From Micractinium sp. NFX-FRZ (Eukaryota > Chlorophyta > Trebouxiophyceae > Chlorellales > Chlorellaceae): 64,000 nt of DNA. Below, one piece after another: positions 45,601-56,200 of the stretch. The notes under the pieces are model-generated. The model worked only from the letters and a program-made list of their open reading frames with translations, did not search any database and was not told the DNA's origin. Position numbers and translations under genes: made by a program. Location: positions 310,001 to 374,000 of the forward strand of contig JAPTJF010000008.1 of NCBI GenBank assembly GCA_029339195.1, read 5' to 3'. Numbering within the stretch: position 1 is the stretch's first letter; every line of letters starts with the position of its first letter.

Positions 45601-48219
45601 TCTTGCTTTGCAAAAGACACACATCATGCTTCATGTTCTGTTGCTGCAGGAGGCGGAGGTGATGTGCCGCATCCGGAGCCCGCACTGCCTGAGCATCCTG
45701 GCGCTGTGCGCGCTGCCCCCCTGCATCATCACAGGCAAGTGGCGCGCTGTACTGCCTGCCCTGGCTCAGTGCTATACCGTCCGCTTGTCACAGCAGCATA
45801 CGCTCAGGCTTGAATCCCTCTCTGCCCTGTCTGTGCACCGCTTTTCTTTTCGTGCGAAGTGCTCTGCCGCCGCCTCCTCGCACCGAGCTGCCCCTGCAGG
45901 CCCCTCTCCATACACACACACAACACACATTGCCCTGCCCTGCCCTGCAACATGCGCGCCAGGCTGCTGCCGAGCCGTGCTGTGCGACCTGCCGACTTGC
46001 TGAAGGCTGCCACCCCCCTGCTGCTGCTCGCCCCCCTGCTGCTGCTCGCCCCCCTGCTGCTGCTCACCCCCCTGCTGCTGCTCACCCCTGATCCACGCCT
46101 GCAGACTACTGCAGCAACGGCGCCCTGTACGACCTGCTCAAGGCGTCCCACAGGAAGCCCGAGGTGGCGGCGCAGCTGACCTGGCCGCGGCGCCTGCAGT
46201 TTGCTCTGGACGCCGCAACAGGTGGGGAGGCGACAGCGCACCGCTGCTGTGTGGTTGTGTTCTCGACTGACGGTGTCCGCGAGGCAGCCAAGGGGCCAAG
46301 CGCGCCATGTTGGCTGCGTGTGCTGCGCGGGCGGGCTGAGCGGCAGCCCTGCGGCCACGGCGGCTTTGGGGCACACTGCTGTCACGCTTGTCACGCTTGT
46401 ATGTTTCGCTCCTGCCTGCCCCCTGCCGCAGGCCTGCACTACCTGCACACCAGCACTCCTGCCATCATCCACCGCGATGTGAAAAGTCCTAATCTGGTGA
46501 GCCTGCCTGCCCTGCCCAGAACCTGCCTGTTTGTCCTGCCCAGAGCCTGTTTGCCCTGCCTGGGTGCAGCGCGTGGGGCGGGGCATGCAGGACAGTGCCC
46601 AGGGGCGGCGCGGCTGCCCAGATCCCAAGGCCTGTCTCATGTGCATGCTGCAGCAGGTGACCAGGTACGTGGCAGGTCCTCTTTCACCCTCCCACGCGCG
46701 CGTGTCCCGGCCCCCCGCCTGCCTCACGCAGCTGGTGGACGAGCACTGGCGCTTGAGATTGGCACATCGAAAGCGCAACGTGGCCAACCCCTTGGCAGGC
46801 GCTCCACCCCTTCCTTCAGCCCCATGCATGCCACACATGACCTTCACGTCCCTGCCTGCCCCACCCCTGCCCTGCCGCAGCTGGTGGACGAGCACTGGCG
46901 CGTCAAGGTGTCCGACTTCAACCTGTCCAGGCTGGTGGAGGAGCAGCTGCAGCTGGGGCTGGCGTCGTCGGTGCACACGATCAACCCGATCTGGCAGGCG
47001 CCAGAGGTGCTGGCGGGGGAGGCAGCCCACGCATCCGCCGACGTCTACTCCTTTGGCCTGGGTGAGTGCAGGGCGCTGCCTGCCTGCCTGCCTGCCTGCC
47101 TGGGCTTGTTGCTGGCCTAACTTGCCCCCTGGCTGGCTTGTCGCCTGCCTGCCTGCCTAGTCTGCACAGGCTTGTCGTCTGCCCTTCCGCCCGCCTGCCT
47201 GCCTGCCTGCCCAGTCTGCCCAGGCTTGTCGTCTGCCCTTCCGCCCTCCCGCCCGCCACGTCTTGTTGCCCGCCTGTGCGCCTGCCTGCCTGGTGTGTGG
47301 GCGCGCTCAGTGGCCCCGGCTGCCGCTGCTGCGTGATGCCCAGCCAAGTGAGCGGCTTTCCACGAGATGCAGATGCTGAGGGCTGCATGTGCCTGTGGCC
47401 CCCACCTCCCACCCCCCTACTGATGGTGTGCAGTGATGTTTGAGCTGCTGACGTGGCGCTTGCCCTGGGGAGGCAGCACGCCCTTCCAGGTGTGCCCCAT
47501 GCCCCAGCTGAACCTGCAGCAGTCCTGGGTTGGTCGGCGAGGTGTGCAAACGCGTACAGTGGCCCAAGGGCAAAGCGCAGCGATGCTGGCCCCTCCCTGG
47601 GTGGCAGCGGCGGCGGGCAGGCCGGTGGGGGACTCTTCACCTCCCTTGTCGTGCTCACATCCCTCATCAGCAGCGGCACAACGGCGCTCCCGCTCCGACT
47701 GCCCATCCCTGCTGCTGTTCCGTTCGGGCTGCCCTGCCCTGCAGATCGCGCACCTGGTGCTGAATGGGCGGCGCCCACTGGTGCCGCCGCGCGAGGCACT
47801 GCCTGGGGCGGACACGCCGGGGTTCCAGGGGCTGGAGGCGTACTGCGACCTGATGAGGTGAGGGAGGTCAACTGTTGAAGCATGAAAGGGGACGATGCTG
47901 GTGGGGCCAGTGCCTGGGCTGTGCTCTCATAGGGGGCTGGTTGGGCAGCGCCCACACGCCGCATGCCTGCCCGCCTGCCTGCTGCCGGGCAGAAACTGCA
48001 TGGCGCGGCTCTGGCTGCAGCACGCGTGCTGAGGAGATGTGAGGTGCATGCACCTGCCCAGGCAGTGTGCACATGTACAGGTATCATGACGCATCCGAAC
48101 AACGCCCCCCGCCTGCTCGCAGGGAGTGCTGGGCGCAAGCGGCGGCAGACCGGCCGACGTTCGCCAGCATTGTCCCACGCTTGCGGCAGCTATTAAACCA
48201 CACCAGTGACGGAGCCTAG
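39689..48219 (+). CDS. Receptor-like kinase with RCC1-type ectodomain
   Basis: Twenty exons join in phase to 985 aa: 39689-39788, 39891-39929, 40078-40224, 40686-40838, 41323-41476, 41894-42096, 42500-42653, 42858-43000, 43221-43271, 43452-43775, 43934-44324, 44584-44848, 45221-45340, 45650-45734, 46105-46221, 46432-46496, 46881-47061, 47434-47489, 47745-47857 and 48123-48219. A signal peptide is followed by about seven RCC1-like blades, each with Cys pairs (YGELGDGTT, AGGTHVCGI, ARAFCWG, GHTCGRT). One membrane segment spans about 478-500 (AAIVGGVVGGAAFAALVAGL). The TKL-like kinase has GRGSFGK, VACK (K722), HRDVKSPN (829-836) and APEVL, with DFN (849-851) instead of DFG. The intron after 45734 has a GC donor. 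It probably senses an extracellular ligand, which is unknown. Confidence 0.9.
40522..40543. repeat. (CA)n microsatellite in a receptor-kinase intron
   Basis: About eleven CA units. A CCA trinucleotide run follows at about 40630-40652 in the same intron. Confidence 0.9.
46017..46088 (+). repeat. 18-bp tandem repeat just before a kinase exon
   Basis: CTGCTGCTGCTC followed by GCCCCC or ACCCCC is repeated four times, 16 bp upstream of the acceptor at 46104. It is C/T-rich and may serve as pyrimidine tract. Confidence 0.85.
46727..46757 (+). repeat. Copy of the kinase DFN-exon head
   Basis: CGCAGCTGGTGGACGAGCAC and the following TGGCGC match 46876-46901, including the acceptor. The head translates LVDEHWRLRLAH versus LVDEHWRVKVSD. 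It lies 149 bp upstream in the intron, and the sequence soon diverges. Confidence 0.88.
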
Positions 48220-48269
48220 GCTGTGTGTGCAACGGTGCAGATCTCGTCATTATTTAACAAGTCTATCCA

Positions 48270-48274
48270 TGTAA
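48270..48274 (+). terminator. TGTAA poly(A) signal of the receptor kinase
   Basis: TGTAA lies 51 bp past the stop codon. Confidence 0.65.
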
Positions 48275-49021
48275 CTGTTTGGCAAGAGCCGCCTCCTGAA
48301 AACGTTGCCGGGCCGAGGGTGCACACCTGTTTAAGCAGCAGCGCTGCTTGGCGCACTCAGGCAGAAGTTGCAGTTGGGTGCGTGCATCTATGATCTGTGT
48401 GCACAGCATGGCTCAAGCAGTTTGGGAAGAGGGGCTGGGGCAGTGCCCATGCCAAGGCACTCCCGTCGGGCCCCCTGCCCGCTTCAGTTGTGCTGCGCAG
48501 CTGCATGCAGGACGCACCGTGCCCTCTGGTTGTCGTGTGCATATCAGGCGCATGGAACACCCGTTGCTGGCCCCCCACCAATGGCGGGATCCCCAGCCTT
48601 GAGCGGCACATGCGGCGCTTGCAGCCGCTGGTGGCGGCCCAGTGTGCCGGCCCTCCCGCGGGCTGCCATGCAGCACAATGCCGTTACTCCAGGTGGCAAC
48701 GGCACCCTGCACTGGGTGGCAGGCGCTTGGCTTGCGGTTGGGTCCAGCAGCCAGCCGCGCTGCTCCTCAGCACATGCTGTCGGGCCGGCTGGGCCAGCCC
48801 AGCGGCGGCGACGGCGGCGCGGCGGGTAGCTGCAAGTCTGGCTGCGCAGCTGCAGGCACTGTGCTCTCTGGTATTCTTGTATATTATCAGGCTGTCCGGC
48901 AGCACCAGCGAGGACAACTGCAGCGGCTGATGTCCCGCGCCACGTACGCGCACGGTGATACGCCCAATGGGGTTGCACACCTGCGTTGGCTCATCTTTTC
49001 TCTTTTCCTGCTGCAGCATAG
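48275..49021. other. Intergenic region
   Basis: No convincing gene. A long plus-strand frame (48397-48930) has no recognisable motif and no homology I can name. The 3' end should contain the promoter of the next gene. Confidence 0.45.
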
Positions 49022-49962
49022 ATGATCCAACAGCATGTGGGTATGACAGCGGCCGCAGGGCCCAGAGTCCTGCTTTTCGCGGCGCTCCTCCTGCTCGCTT
49101 GCGGTGGGAGGGCAAGGACCCTCGGGGAGGACGCCGGGCCTAGCAGGTGCGCCTTGCACTGAAGACCGGCACGGAACCCCTACATGCCACACTGGGCATG
49201 TGCTTGGCCGCCCGCCTGCCGGCCCCGCCGACACCGCCCGCCGAGGGTTCGCTGGCCCTCAATTCACTTGTTGAGGGCACCCTGGCCCGCCTGCGAGGCT
49301 GCCGAAGCCATAATGGAGGCGACCCTGCACCGCCTGTGCCCCTCACCCTCTCCCCCTTTCGACCCTCCTTCCTGCAGCGATACCTCCGCCACCCCCGTCC
49401 CAGTGTACCCCCGTATAGACGGGCTGCCTGGATACGAGCTCCCCTCGAATGGCTGGCGGGCAAGTCGATTGCTCGTGCTTGGGGTTTGGGTTTGTGTCTG
49501 ATCCTGCACAGTCTGTGTGTCCTTTTCAGCCAGGCACATGCATTCTGGAGGGACGCTGCGCCAGGGGGTGGCCTTGCCTGCCCGCCCGCGGCGTGCATAG
49601 CGACCGCCAACCAAAGACGGGTACAGTGGGTGTTTTCGATCAACACAGGTAGAACCAAACGCTCACCTCCCCATTCCCGTGTCCCACGCCTCCGCCTGCC
49701 ACCGCAGATTGGCTGCAAGTGCATGCGGCGCTGCCGCTTCCAGCTCTCGTACACGCTGGGCAGAAACGTCGCACCTGGGCGCTGCGACAATGGCGCGCTG
49801 ATGACGGGCTCAACCTGCGTACGAAACATTGACCTCGCCTATAACACGTTTACAACCGGGGCGCTCCTCGGGTTGGGCACCTTTCAGGTCCGGGTCGTGC
49901 GGGGCGGCGCGCTCAGGTGGGACGTGCAGGCGCGGGGAAGCAACGTGAACTATTGGTGTTGA
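49022..49962 (+). CDS. Small secreted Cys-rich protein (unrecognised)
   Basis: Exons 49022-49146, 49378-49459, 49530-49625 and 49708-49962 keep phase and give 185 aa. A signal peptide begins at the second Met (49043): RVLLFAALLLLACGG. The mature part has clustered cysteines (CILEGRC, GCKCMRRC) and a C-terminal segment that looks beta-rich (LAYNTFTTGALLGLGTFQVR, ending NVNYWC). I do not recognise the family. The second intron uses a GC donor (CGG|GCAAGT). The third junction is chosen for phase; a GT two codons earlier would not keep the frame. Extracellular or wall location is inferred from the signal peptide only. Confidence 0.6.
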
Positions 49963-50149
49963 CCAGCGGCCTGCGCTTCATTTTCCCAGCCTTTAGAAGC
50001 GGCCTGCTAAACAAGTGTGCATGCATTGCTGCTGCCGGTTTTCCCTTCGCTGCAACTTGCCCAGGACGGCCGGCGTTGCGTTGCCGACCACCAAATAGCT
50101 GCGAGATATTCTGTCATTATTGATTCTTCATTGTATGTGCATCTGCAAG

Positions 50150-50154
50150 TGTAA
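50150..50154 (+). terminator. TGTAA poly(A) signal of the small secreted protein gene
   Basis: TGTAA lies 188 bp past the stop codon. It is further away than in the neighbouring genes. Confidence 0.45.
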
Positions 50155-50503
50155 CTCACAGTCAAAGTCGCTCTGGTTATGGCGGTTGCTTGGCTGAGCT
50201 GCGATGCAGAGCTCGGTCTGCCGGCACCTGCTGCCGGCGCTTTGCTTGCCGCCAGCGGGACGGCGGGCGGCGGCAGCTTGAATGTGGCAGGGTGTCGACA
50301 GGCCGCGATCATCTCCTTTTAGTCTCGAATCAATCGACTGCATCCTCACGGCTATTCTGGCCCTTCCGGCTCAGTCAGAGAGCGAGACTGGTGCCTCGCG
50401 CGCGATAGGCCCGGCTTCATAGAGCGACCAGCGAGATCAATACGTTCAGGGGCGGCAACGGCGCCAGCGGTGACAGGCCAGCGGCAGCGGTGGCGGCGGC
50501 AAG

Positions 50504-50762
50504 ATGGCGGCAGGCGGCGTCGCAGCGTCACGCTTAGCGAGGAGCGGAGGACCTGGCGCAAGGTGGGGTTGTGTGCTGCGGGGCTGCGCACGTGCGGCCT
50601 GCTGGCAGCCTGCGGCTGATTTTGTTCTTTTTGAACCTTCACAGTCTGCTGCGCCCGACAAGATGCACCCCTTGCGCCAGCCAAGGTGCGCCTGGTCCCA
50701 GCAGTGGGCCTGCCTGGCTGCATGGCGCCGCCCCAGCAGCCTGACGGTGCCAATGCCTCTAC

Positions 50763-50793
<31 letters not shown>

Positions 50794-52868
50794 GCATGCA
50801 GGACCACCCGTTTGGGTTTGTGGCAAAGCCCGCAACCAAGGAGGACGGCAGCACCGGTGAGGGCCGACCCAGAGCAGGCCTCGATGGCTATGGTGTGGGG
50901 GGCCTGTTGCACTGCGGCGCCTCAATGTGGGGACAGACGGCGGATGCAGGGTGCGGAAGCGGCTTGGATGCAGCTCTGCCTCGTTACCTTCTACCGTGCT
51001 TAGGCTCTCAGTTTGTAGGCGCCAGCGGTGCTGTCCCTACACCCCGCCCCCTGAGGCAGCTGTGCGCCCTCCCTCCCTCGGAAGAGTCCTTGCGACTGTG
51101 CGACCCTCTGCATGCACGCAACCTTCAACTCTCCCGCCCTCCCTCCCTGCCTTCTCCCCTCCCCTTGCAGACATGTTCGTCTGGAAGTGCCTGATCCCGG
51201 GAAAGGAGGGGACGCTGTGGGAGGGCGGCCTCTTCCCGCTCACCCTGGCCTTCACTGCAGGTGCTGCAGGCGGGGGGAGGGCGGCGGTACAGTAGGGGCC
51301 CGATGATGCAGGCTAGTAACAGTGTCAGCCACCTGGCTCAAGGCTGCTGCTTGGCAGCCTGGCAGGCAAGCCATTACAGGTCGCTCGGCAGGTTGCCCAC
51401 ATTCTGGCCCCACATGCACATTCAGTTGGCTTGCAGACTACTGCAACAAGCTGGCACGTGCTGCTTTGAAATAGGATGTTGCCCGTGATGCCCGAATGAA
51501 GCGGTTTGTTGTGCCCACTCTGTTGGTTGCCCTGCAGACTACCCAGGCAAGCCTCCTGAGGTCAAGTTCCCGCCAGGCTTCACCCACCCAAACGTCTTCC
51601 CACAAGGCAACGGTGCGCTTCTTTTTGTCTAGATCTCTCTGGCAGTGCCCCTGCTCGTCTTGTTGACGCCTTTCCACGGGGCAGCGTCGCCCCTGCCTGG
51701 CACATGCAACGGGTTGTTGCCCGCCCGCCTGCCTGCCCGCCTGCCTGCCTGCCTGCCCGCCTGCCTGCCTACATGCCTGTGCTGAAGTCAGCTGCCTGAT
51801 TGGTTGGGCGTGTGCCGCTTGTTGAAGCGTGGGTGAGGCTCCCGGTGGCTTGCCGTCTTACTCACGGACGCCCCCAACTCAATGCTCCCACGCCCCTGCC
51901 TGCAGTGTGCCTGTCCATCCTGAACCCCGAGAAGGGGTGGCGGGCCAGCATCACCGTGCGGCAGATACTGGTGGGAGTGCAGGTGCGCCATGGCTGCCTG
52001 CACTGTGGTGGTGCCGTCCTTCGGCAGCTGCAGGGTTTGCCCCCCCGCTGCCCGCCAGACATGCGACGCCTTCCCGCCTCGCCCAGGCCTCACATCCTGT
52101 CCATCCCCCGTATTGTGTCCTCCCCACCAGCCCTGCCTCGCCACAGCCCTGCCCTCCCACTTTCCTTCCCATCCCAGCGGCCTCTTGCGACGCCTGCTGT
52201 TCCATTACTGCTCTGCCTCCTCACCGCCTGCCCTGCCGTCCCTGCCCTGCCATCCCCGCTCTGCCTCCTCACCGCCTCCACTCCTTTCTTCCCCTTTTCC
52301 TCCGCTCCCTCAGGAGCTGCTGGACTCCCCCAACATTGACGACCCAGCAAACACGATTTACGAGACGTACAAGCGGCAGCGCAAGCAGTACGACGCGTGC
52401 GTGGGCGGGTGGTGGTTTTGTTCTGTGGGAGACGGCGCTGTGGTCGACTGTAGCTACGTTGGCTGTGGACGCTCGCTTACGAGCTCTTGGTGCTGTGGCT
52501 GCCTGTTGTATAGGGTTGTGCAGAAAGTGCGGCGTGTGAGCCCTGGCAGACTCTCTGTAGTTTGGTGGGTGCTGGGGAGCGTTGCTTGGGCTGGCAGCAC
52601 GTCGGTGCCGCGCACGCCACTGCTGTGACATGCGGTGTTCAACGCTTGCGCCACGCTCACGCTGCATACAAGAATAGGCCCAGCATGGGCCGGCTTAACT
52701 ACCTTGGAGGGCAGAGCATTGCCAGCATGCTCCCCCTGCAGAGGAGCTGCCGGCTCGTGTGGGGCGCGCTGCGGGTTGACCGGCCCATCTCTGGCCGCAC
52801 CGTTGCCACCCTGTCGCAGGCTTATCAAGGTGCAGACGGCAAAGTACGCGGCGGAGAAGCAGATATGA
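50504..52868 (+). CDS. SUMO-conjugating enzyme UBC9/SCE1, with an apparent frame break in exon 1
   Basis: Exons are 50504-50562, 50802-50856, 51171-51260, 51538-51612, 51906-51982, 52314-52396 and 52820-52868. Exons 2-7 are in phase and encode DHPFGFVAKPATKEDGST, FVWKCLIPGKEGTLWEGGLF, KPPEVKFPPGFTHPNVFPQG, the catalytic-Cys motif NVCLSIL, ITVRQILVGVQELLDSPN and IKVQTAKY. This is a complete SUMO E2 fold. SUMO E2 accepts SUMO from the SAE1/2 E1 and joins it to psi-K-x-E lysines. Exon 1 starts MAAGGVAASRLA in one frame, then EERRTWRK in the next, both matching the family N terminus. The 59-nt exon is one base short, so as read the ORF is broken. This may be a sequencing error or a real deletion. 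Confidence 0.88.
50765..50792. repeat. (CT)n(CA)n microsatellite before UBC9 exon 2
   Basis: A CT run passes into a CA run ending 9 bp before the acceptor at 50801. It forms part of the pyrimidine tract. Confidence 0.85.
52511..52540 (+). repeat. Decayed copy of the last UBC9 exon
   Basis: GTTGTGCAGAAAGTGCGGCG resembles AGGTGCAGACGGCAAAGTACGCGGCG around 52828-52853 and is preceded by an AG. It lies 310 bp upstream in the last intron. Confidence 0.5.
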
Positions 52869-53270
52869 TGAGGGCCAGCAGTCTGCAGCCTCCCACTTAG
52901 TGCCTCCCCAACACGACGTGTCAAGGGTGCCGTGGCCTTTGGGCCCGTGGCCCCATCAGCCCCTCACCTGCCACTCCCCGTCACTACACTTGTACCACCA
53001 CATGCGCTGTACCCTCTCTTGAATGACTTACACCCGATAATTTGTCTCACTGCAATGAATGCCTGCCGCCAGTGTTGGCATGCGCATCTGCGTCGGCGCC
53101 GCCGCCGCCAGCGAGGTACAGCCTCCCGAGTGCAAACTGACGTCAATCCTGGGAGGCCTGATTGCATTGAATAGTGTACTCTCCCAGCTCGCTATCCTCA
53201 GCAAGCGCCCCGCGGCCTCGGCAGCTGGCACCGCCCGCTTTCTGTTCGCAGCCAGCAGCAGCCCGCCGCG
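52869..53270. other. Intergenic region UBC9 to RanGAP
   Basis: About 400 bp hold the UBC9 3' UTR and the RanGAP promoter. No gene seen. Confidence 0.5.
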
Positions 53271-56200
53271 ATGACTGTGGAGGAGTGGGCACTGAGCGAT
53301 GCCCAGCGCCAGGAGACGGTGCAGCGGGTGGCCAACAACATTTCGGGCATGGCCTTCTTCAGGAACTCGCCCATCGCCGACGACGTGGTCACCGCAGCGG
53401 CGGCGGCCATTGAGAAGAAGGCCTACACGGTGGCACGCGTGGAGGCGCGCACCACCACCGGCGTCAGGTAGGCGGCGGCGGCGGCAGCACCCAGCTTGAC
53501 ACGTCGGCCCCTTTGCCTGCCCAGCTCGCCCACAAGCATCATGTCGCTGTGCAGCACAACACCTGCATGCTCTGCGCCACGCTGGTCTTGTTGCAACCAG
53601 TGCGGCAGCCCCGCCCACTCCAGCCATCCTCCTGGCCTTGGCACAGCACCCACGTCTCCACTGATACACTCCCCCGCGCCTCCTCTGACACGCCTCACAA
53701 CGAGACATTATACATAGAGCGTCTCTGGATCAGGATGGGCTTCACCGTGCAGGCCGTAACTTGAGACGCCGAAGGCGTACATCCGCAGTTGCAAGCACGC
53801 TTGCCCTGGGAGTAGTGCAGACTTCCCTTGCCCAGTGTGCCTCCTCCTGTTGTGCAGGCCTCACCACGAGACCCTGAAGGCCTACATCCGCAAGCTGAGC
53901 GCGCTTGCCCTCGAGGTGGTGCAGACAGGCGGCGCGCTGGAGGGAGCGGGGGGCGGCGGCAAGGCGCAGGGCGAGGTGCGCACAGCGGGCGGGGAGCCGT
54001 GCAGGCAATGGAACTGGAGCCAGCATTTGTTGTGTTGAGAGGAGCCCCACCCGGTCCACGGCAGCTGGCCCCTGCAGCAGCCTGTGCCTGGCAGCGCTGC
54101 CGCTACACCTGCTGCTGCCAGGCTGCTGTCCGCTCTTGCTGCTGCGCCACCATACGGCACAACAGCCACACGGCCCGCCGCTGCAGCTGGCCCCGACAGG
54201 CAGCAGCTCGCCCTTGGCCTGGCTGCTGCACTCAAACTGCAAGCAGTGAAGCAAGGCAGCAAGCAATGTCCCAAGACTGCGAGCAAGTGGGCCCCTACTG
54301 CCGCAGGAGGTGGACCTGACCGGGAGCCGTGAGTTTGTGACGCGTGAGAGCGCGGAGGAGCTGCTGGCGCCCATGCTGGCGCCCGGCGCCAAGATCAGCA
54401 AGGTGTGAGGATGACAGGAGGAAGGGAGAGCGTTGGGTGTCAGGGGAGGGAGAGAGCAGAGGGCACTAGGTCAGTACCAGGGTGGGCGTGGGAAGAGGGA
54501 GAGGATTGGGGAAGAGGAGAGAGGGGGTGGAGAGAGGAGCCGCTGGCGCCCATGCTGCGCACTGGGGTGAGAACCAGTGCTGCAGTGCGGTCTCAGTCAG
54601 CACCCAGAGCTCCGGAGACAATCCCGCTGTGTGCTGATGGAATCTTGCACCAATGCATCCCGCTGTATTGATGGCATTTCCAGATCCGGTTCAGCACCAA
54701 GAGCTTTGGCGTGGAGGCGGCCGAGGTGGCGGCCCGCGCCATCGAGAACATGGCTGGCTCGCTGGTGGACGCCGACATGAGTGACATCATTGCGGGGCGG
54801 CCGGGTGAGATGTAAAGCAGAGTGCGGATGATGCGTGCACGTGTTTGGCACCTGGCACGCTGCGCGTGGGAGAGGAGCCCCAACCATACATGCCCTCCCC
54901 GTGCTGTGCTCGCTGCGCTGCAGAGCACGAGGCGCTGGCCGCGCTGCGCATCATCAGCGCGGCGCTGGGCAAGGCGCGCCTGCGCCACCTCAACCTCAGC
55001 GACAACGCGCTGGGGGAGAAGGGCATCCGCGCTTGCGCTGCCGCCTTTGCCGAGCAGGTGCGCATGTCTACCAATCCATACTAGTTTGGTGCTCTTGAAC
55101 ACCTTCCTGCCCTGCCGCCGCCGGCCTGCCCCGCTCTGGGTGGACGGGATGTGAGTGTGCTCTTGCTGCTCTTGCCGAGCAGGTGTGTTTGCTGCTCACT
55201 GTGTCGCCTGGGCAAGGCACACCGCACCTCCCCTCTGCGGCACACTTTGACGGTCGACACCTGCCTGCCCTGGCCACCCCTTGCATTTGCTTCCCACCTG
55301 CCCCCTGCCTCCCATTACTCACATAGTGCAAGAGTAGGCCCTTGAACGCATGGCTTTCCTCAACGTGGGCTGCCCCTCCCGCCCACCTCTTCCACTTCCC
55401 CCATTCAATGCCACCCCCTGCTTCCCCCGCACATACTCACCCATGCACGCCACCCTTGAGCACACGGCTGTCCAAAATGCCGACTGCTACTCCCACACCA
55501 CTGTTCCAACCACCGTTCTGCCCGCTTCCCCCGCCTTGCCCCGGCGCAGGAGGCCCTTGAGAGCATTGCTTTCCAGAATGTGGGCTGCTCCGTGCACGGC
55601 TGCGCCGCGGTTGACGAGCTGATGGCCAACACGCAGCACCTGCGCCGCCTGCACCTCTACAACAACATGAGCGGCGACGAGGGGGCGGCCTCCATTGCGC
55701 GGTGGGTGCTCTGGGCGTGTGCCTCTGAGTGCGGCCCGCGTGGCGGTGTGGGCTGTGCAGTGCACTGGGTGCTGCTTATGTCACTGCCTCCCCCTGGCAA
55801 CCTGCTAGGTTACTGCCTCGCTAGGGTATCCCGCCCAGCTCTCCCCGTCCCTCCTCTCTCACGCACCATTTCGTTGCACCTGCCCTGCCCCTCTGCAACC
55901 CTGCCGCCCATAGTAAGGAACTCGTAACTCCACCCCCTCCCCCGCCCCACCCACCCCTGGCTCCCCCTCTCCTCCCTCCACCCCCGCAGGCTGCTGTCCC
56001 GCTGCCCCGCCATGGAGGACTTCAAGATGGTGTCCAGCCGGGTGGGCGCAGAGGGCGGCGTGGCGCTGGCTAAGGGCCTGGCGGCAGGTGGGGCGTGGGT
56101 GCACCCTGCTGTGGTTGGGCAGCGTGGGGGTCAGTGCACAGCGTGGGGCGCATGGCACAGGGCAAGGGCCTGGCGGCAGGTGGGGCGCGGGAGAGGGGGA

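Noticed and set aside
45804..47030. 408-codon minus-strand reading frame
   Set aside because: It runs antisense across kinase exons whose sense-strand motifs (HRDVKSPN, DFN) are certain. No recognisable protein.
46981..48138. 385-codon minus-strand reading frame
   Set aside because: Antisense to the kinase exons and tetranucleotide repeats; composition only.
48397..48930. 177-codon plus-strand reading frame
   Set aside because: No recognisable domain and it does not splice in phase to the next gene.
52511..52540. Additional coding exon of UBC9
   Set aside because: Inclusion would insert seven residues before IKVQ and break the alignment with the family. Exon 6 joins directly to exon 7 in phase.
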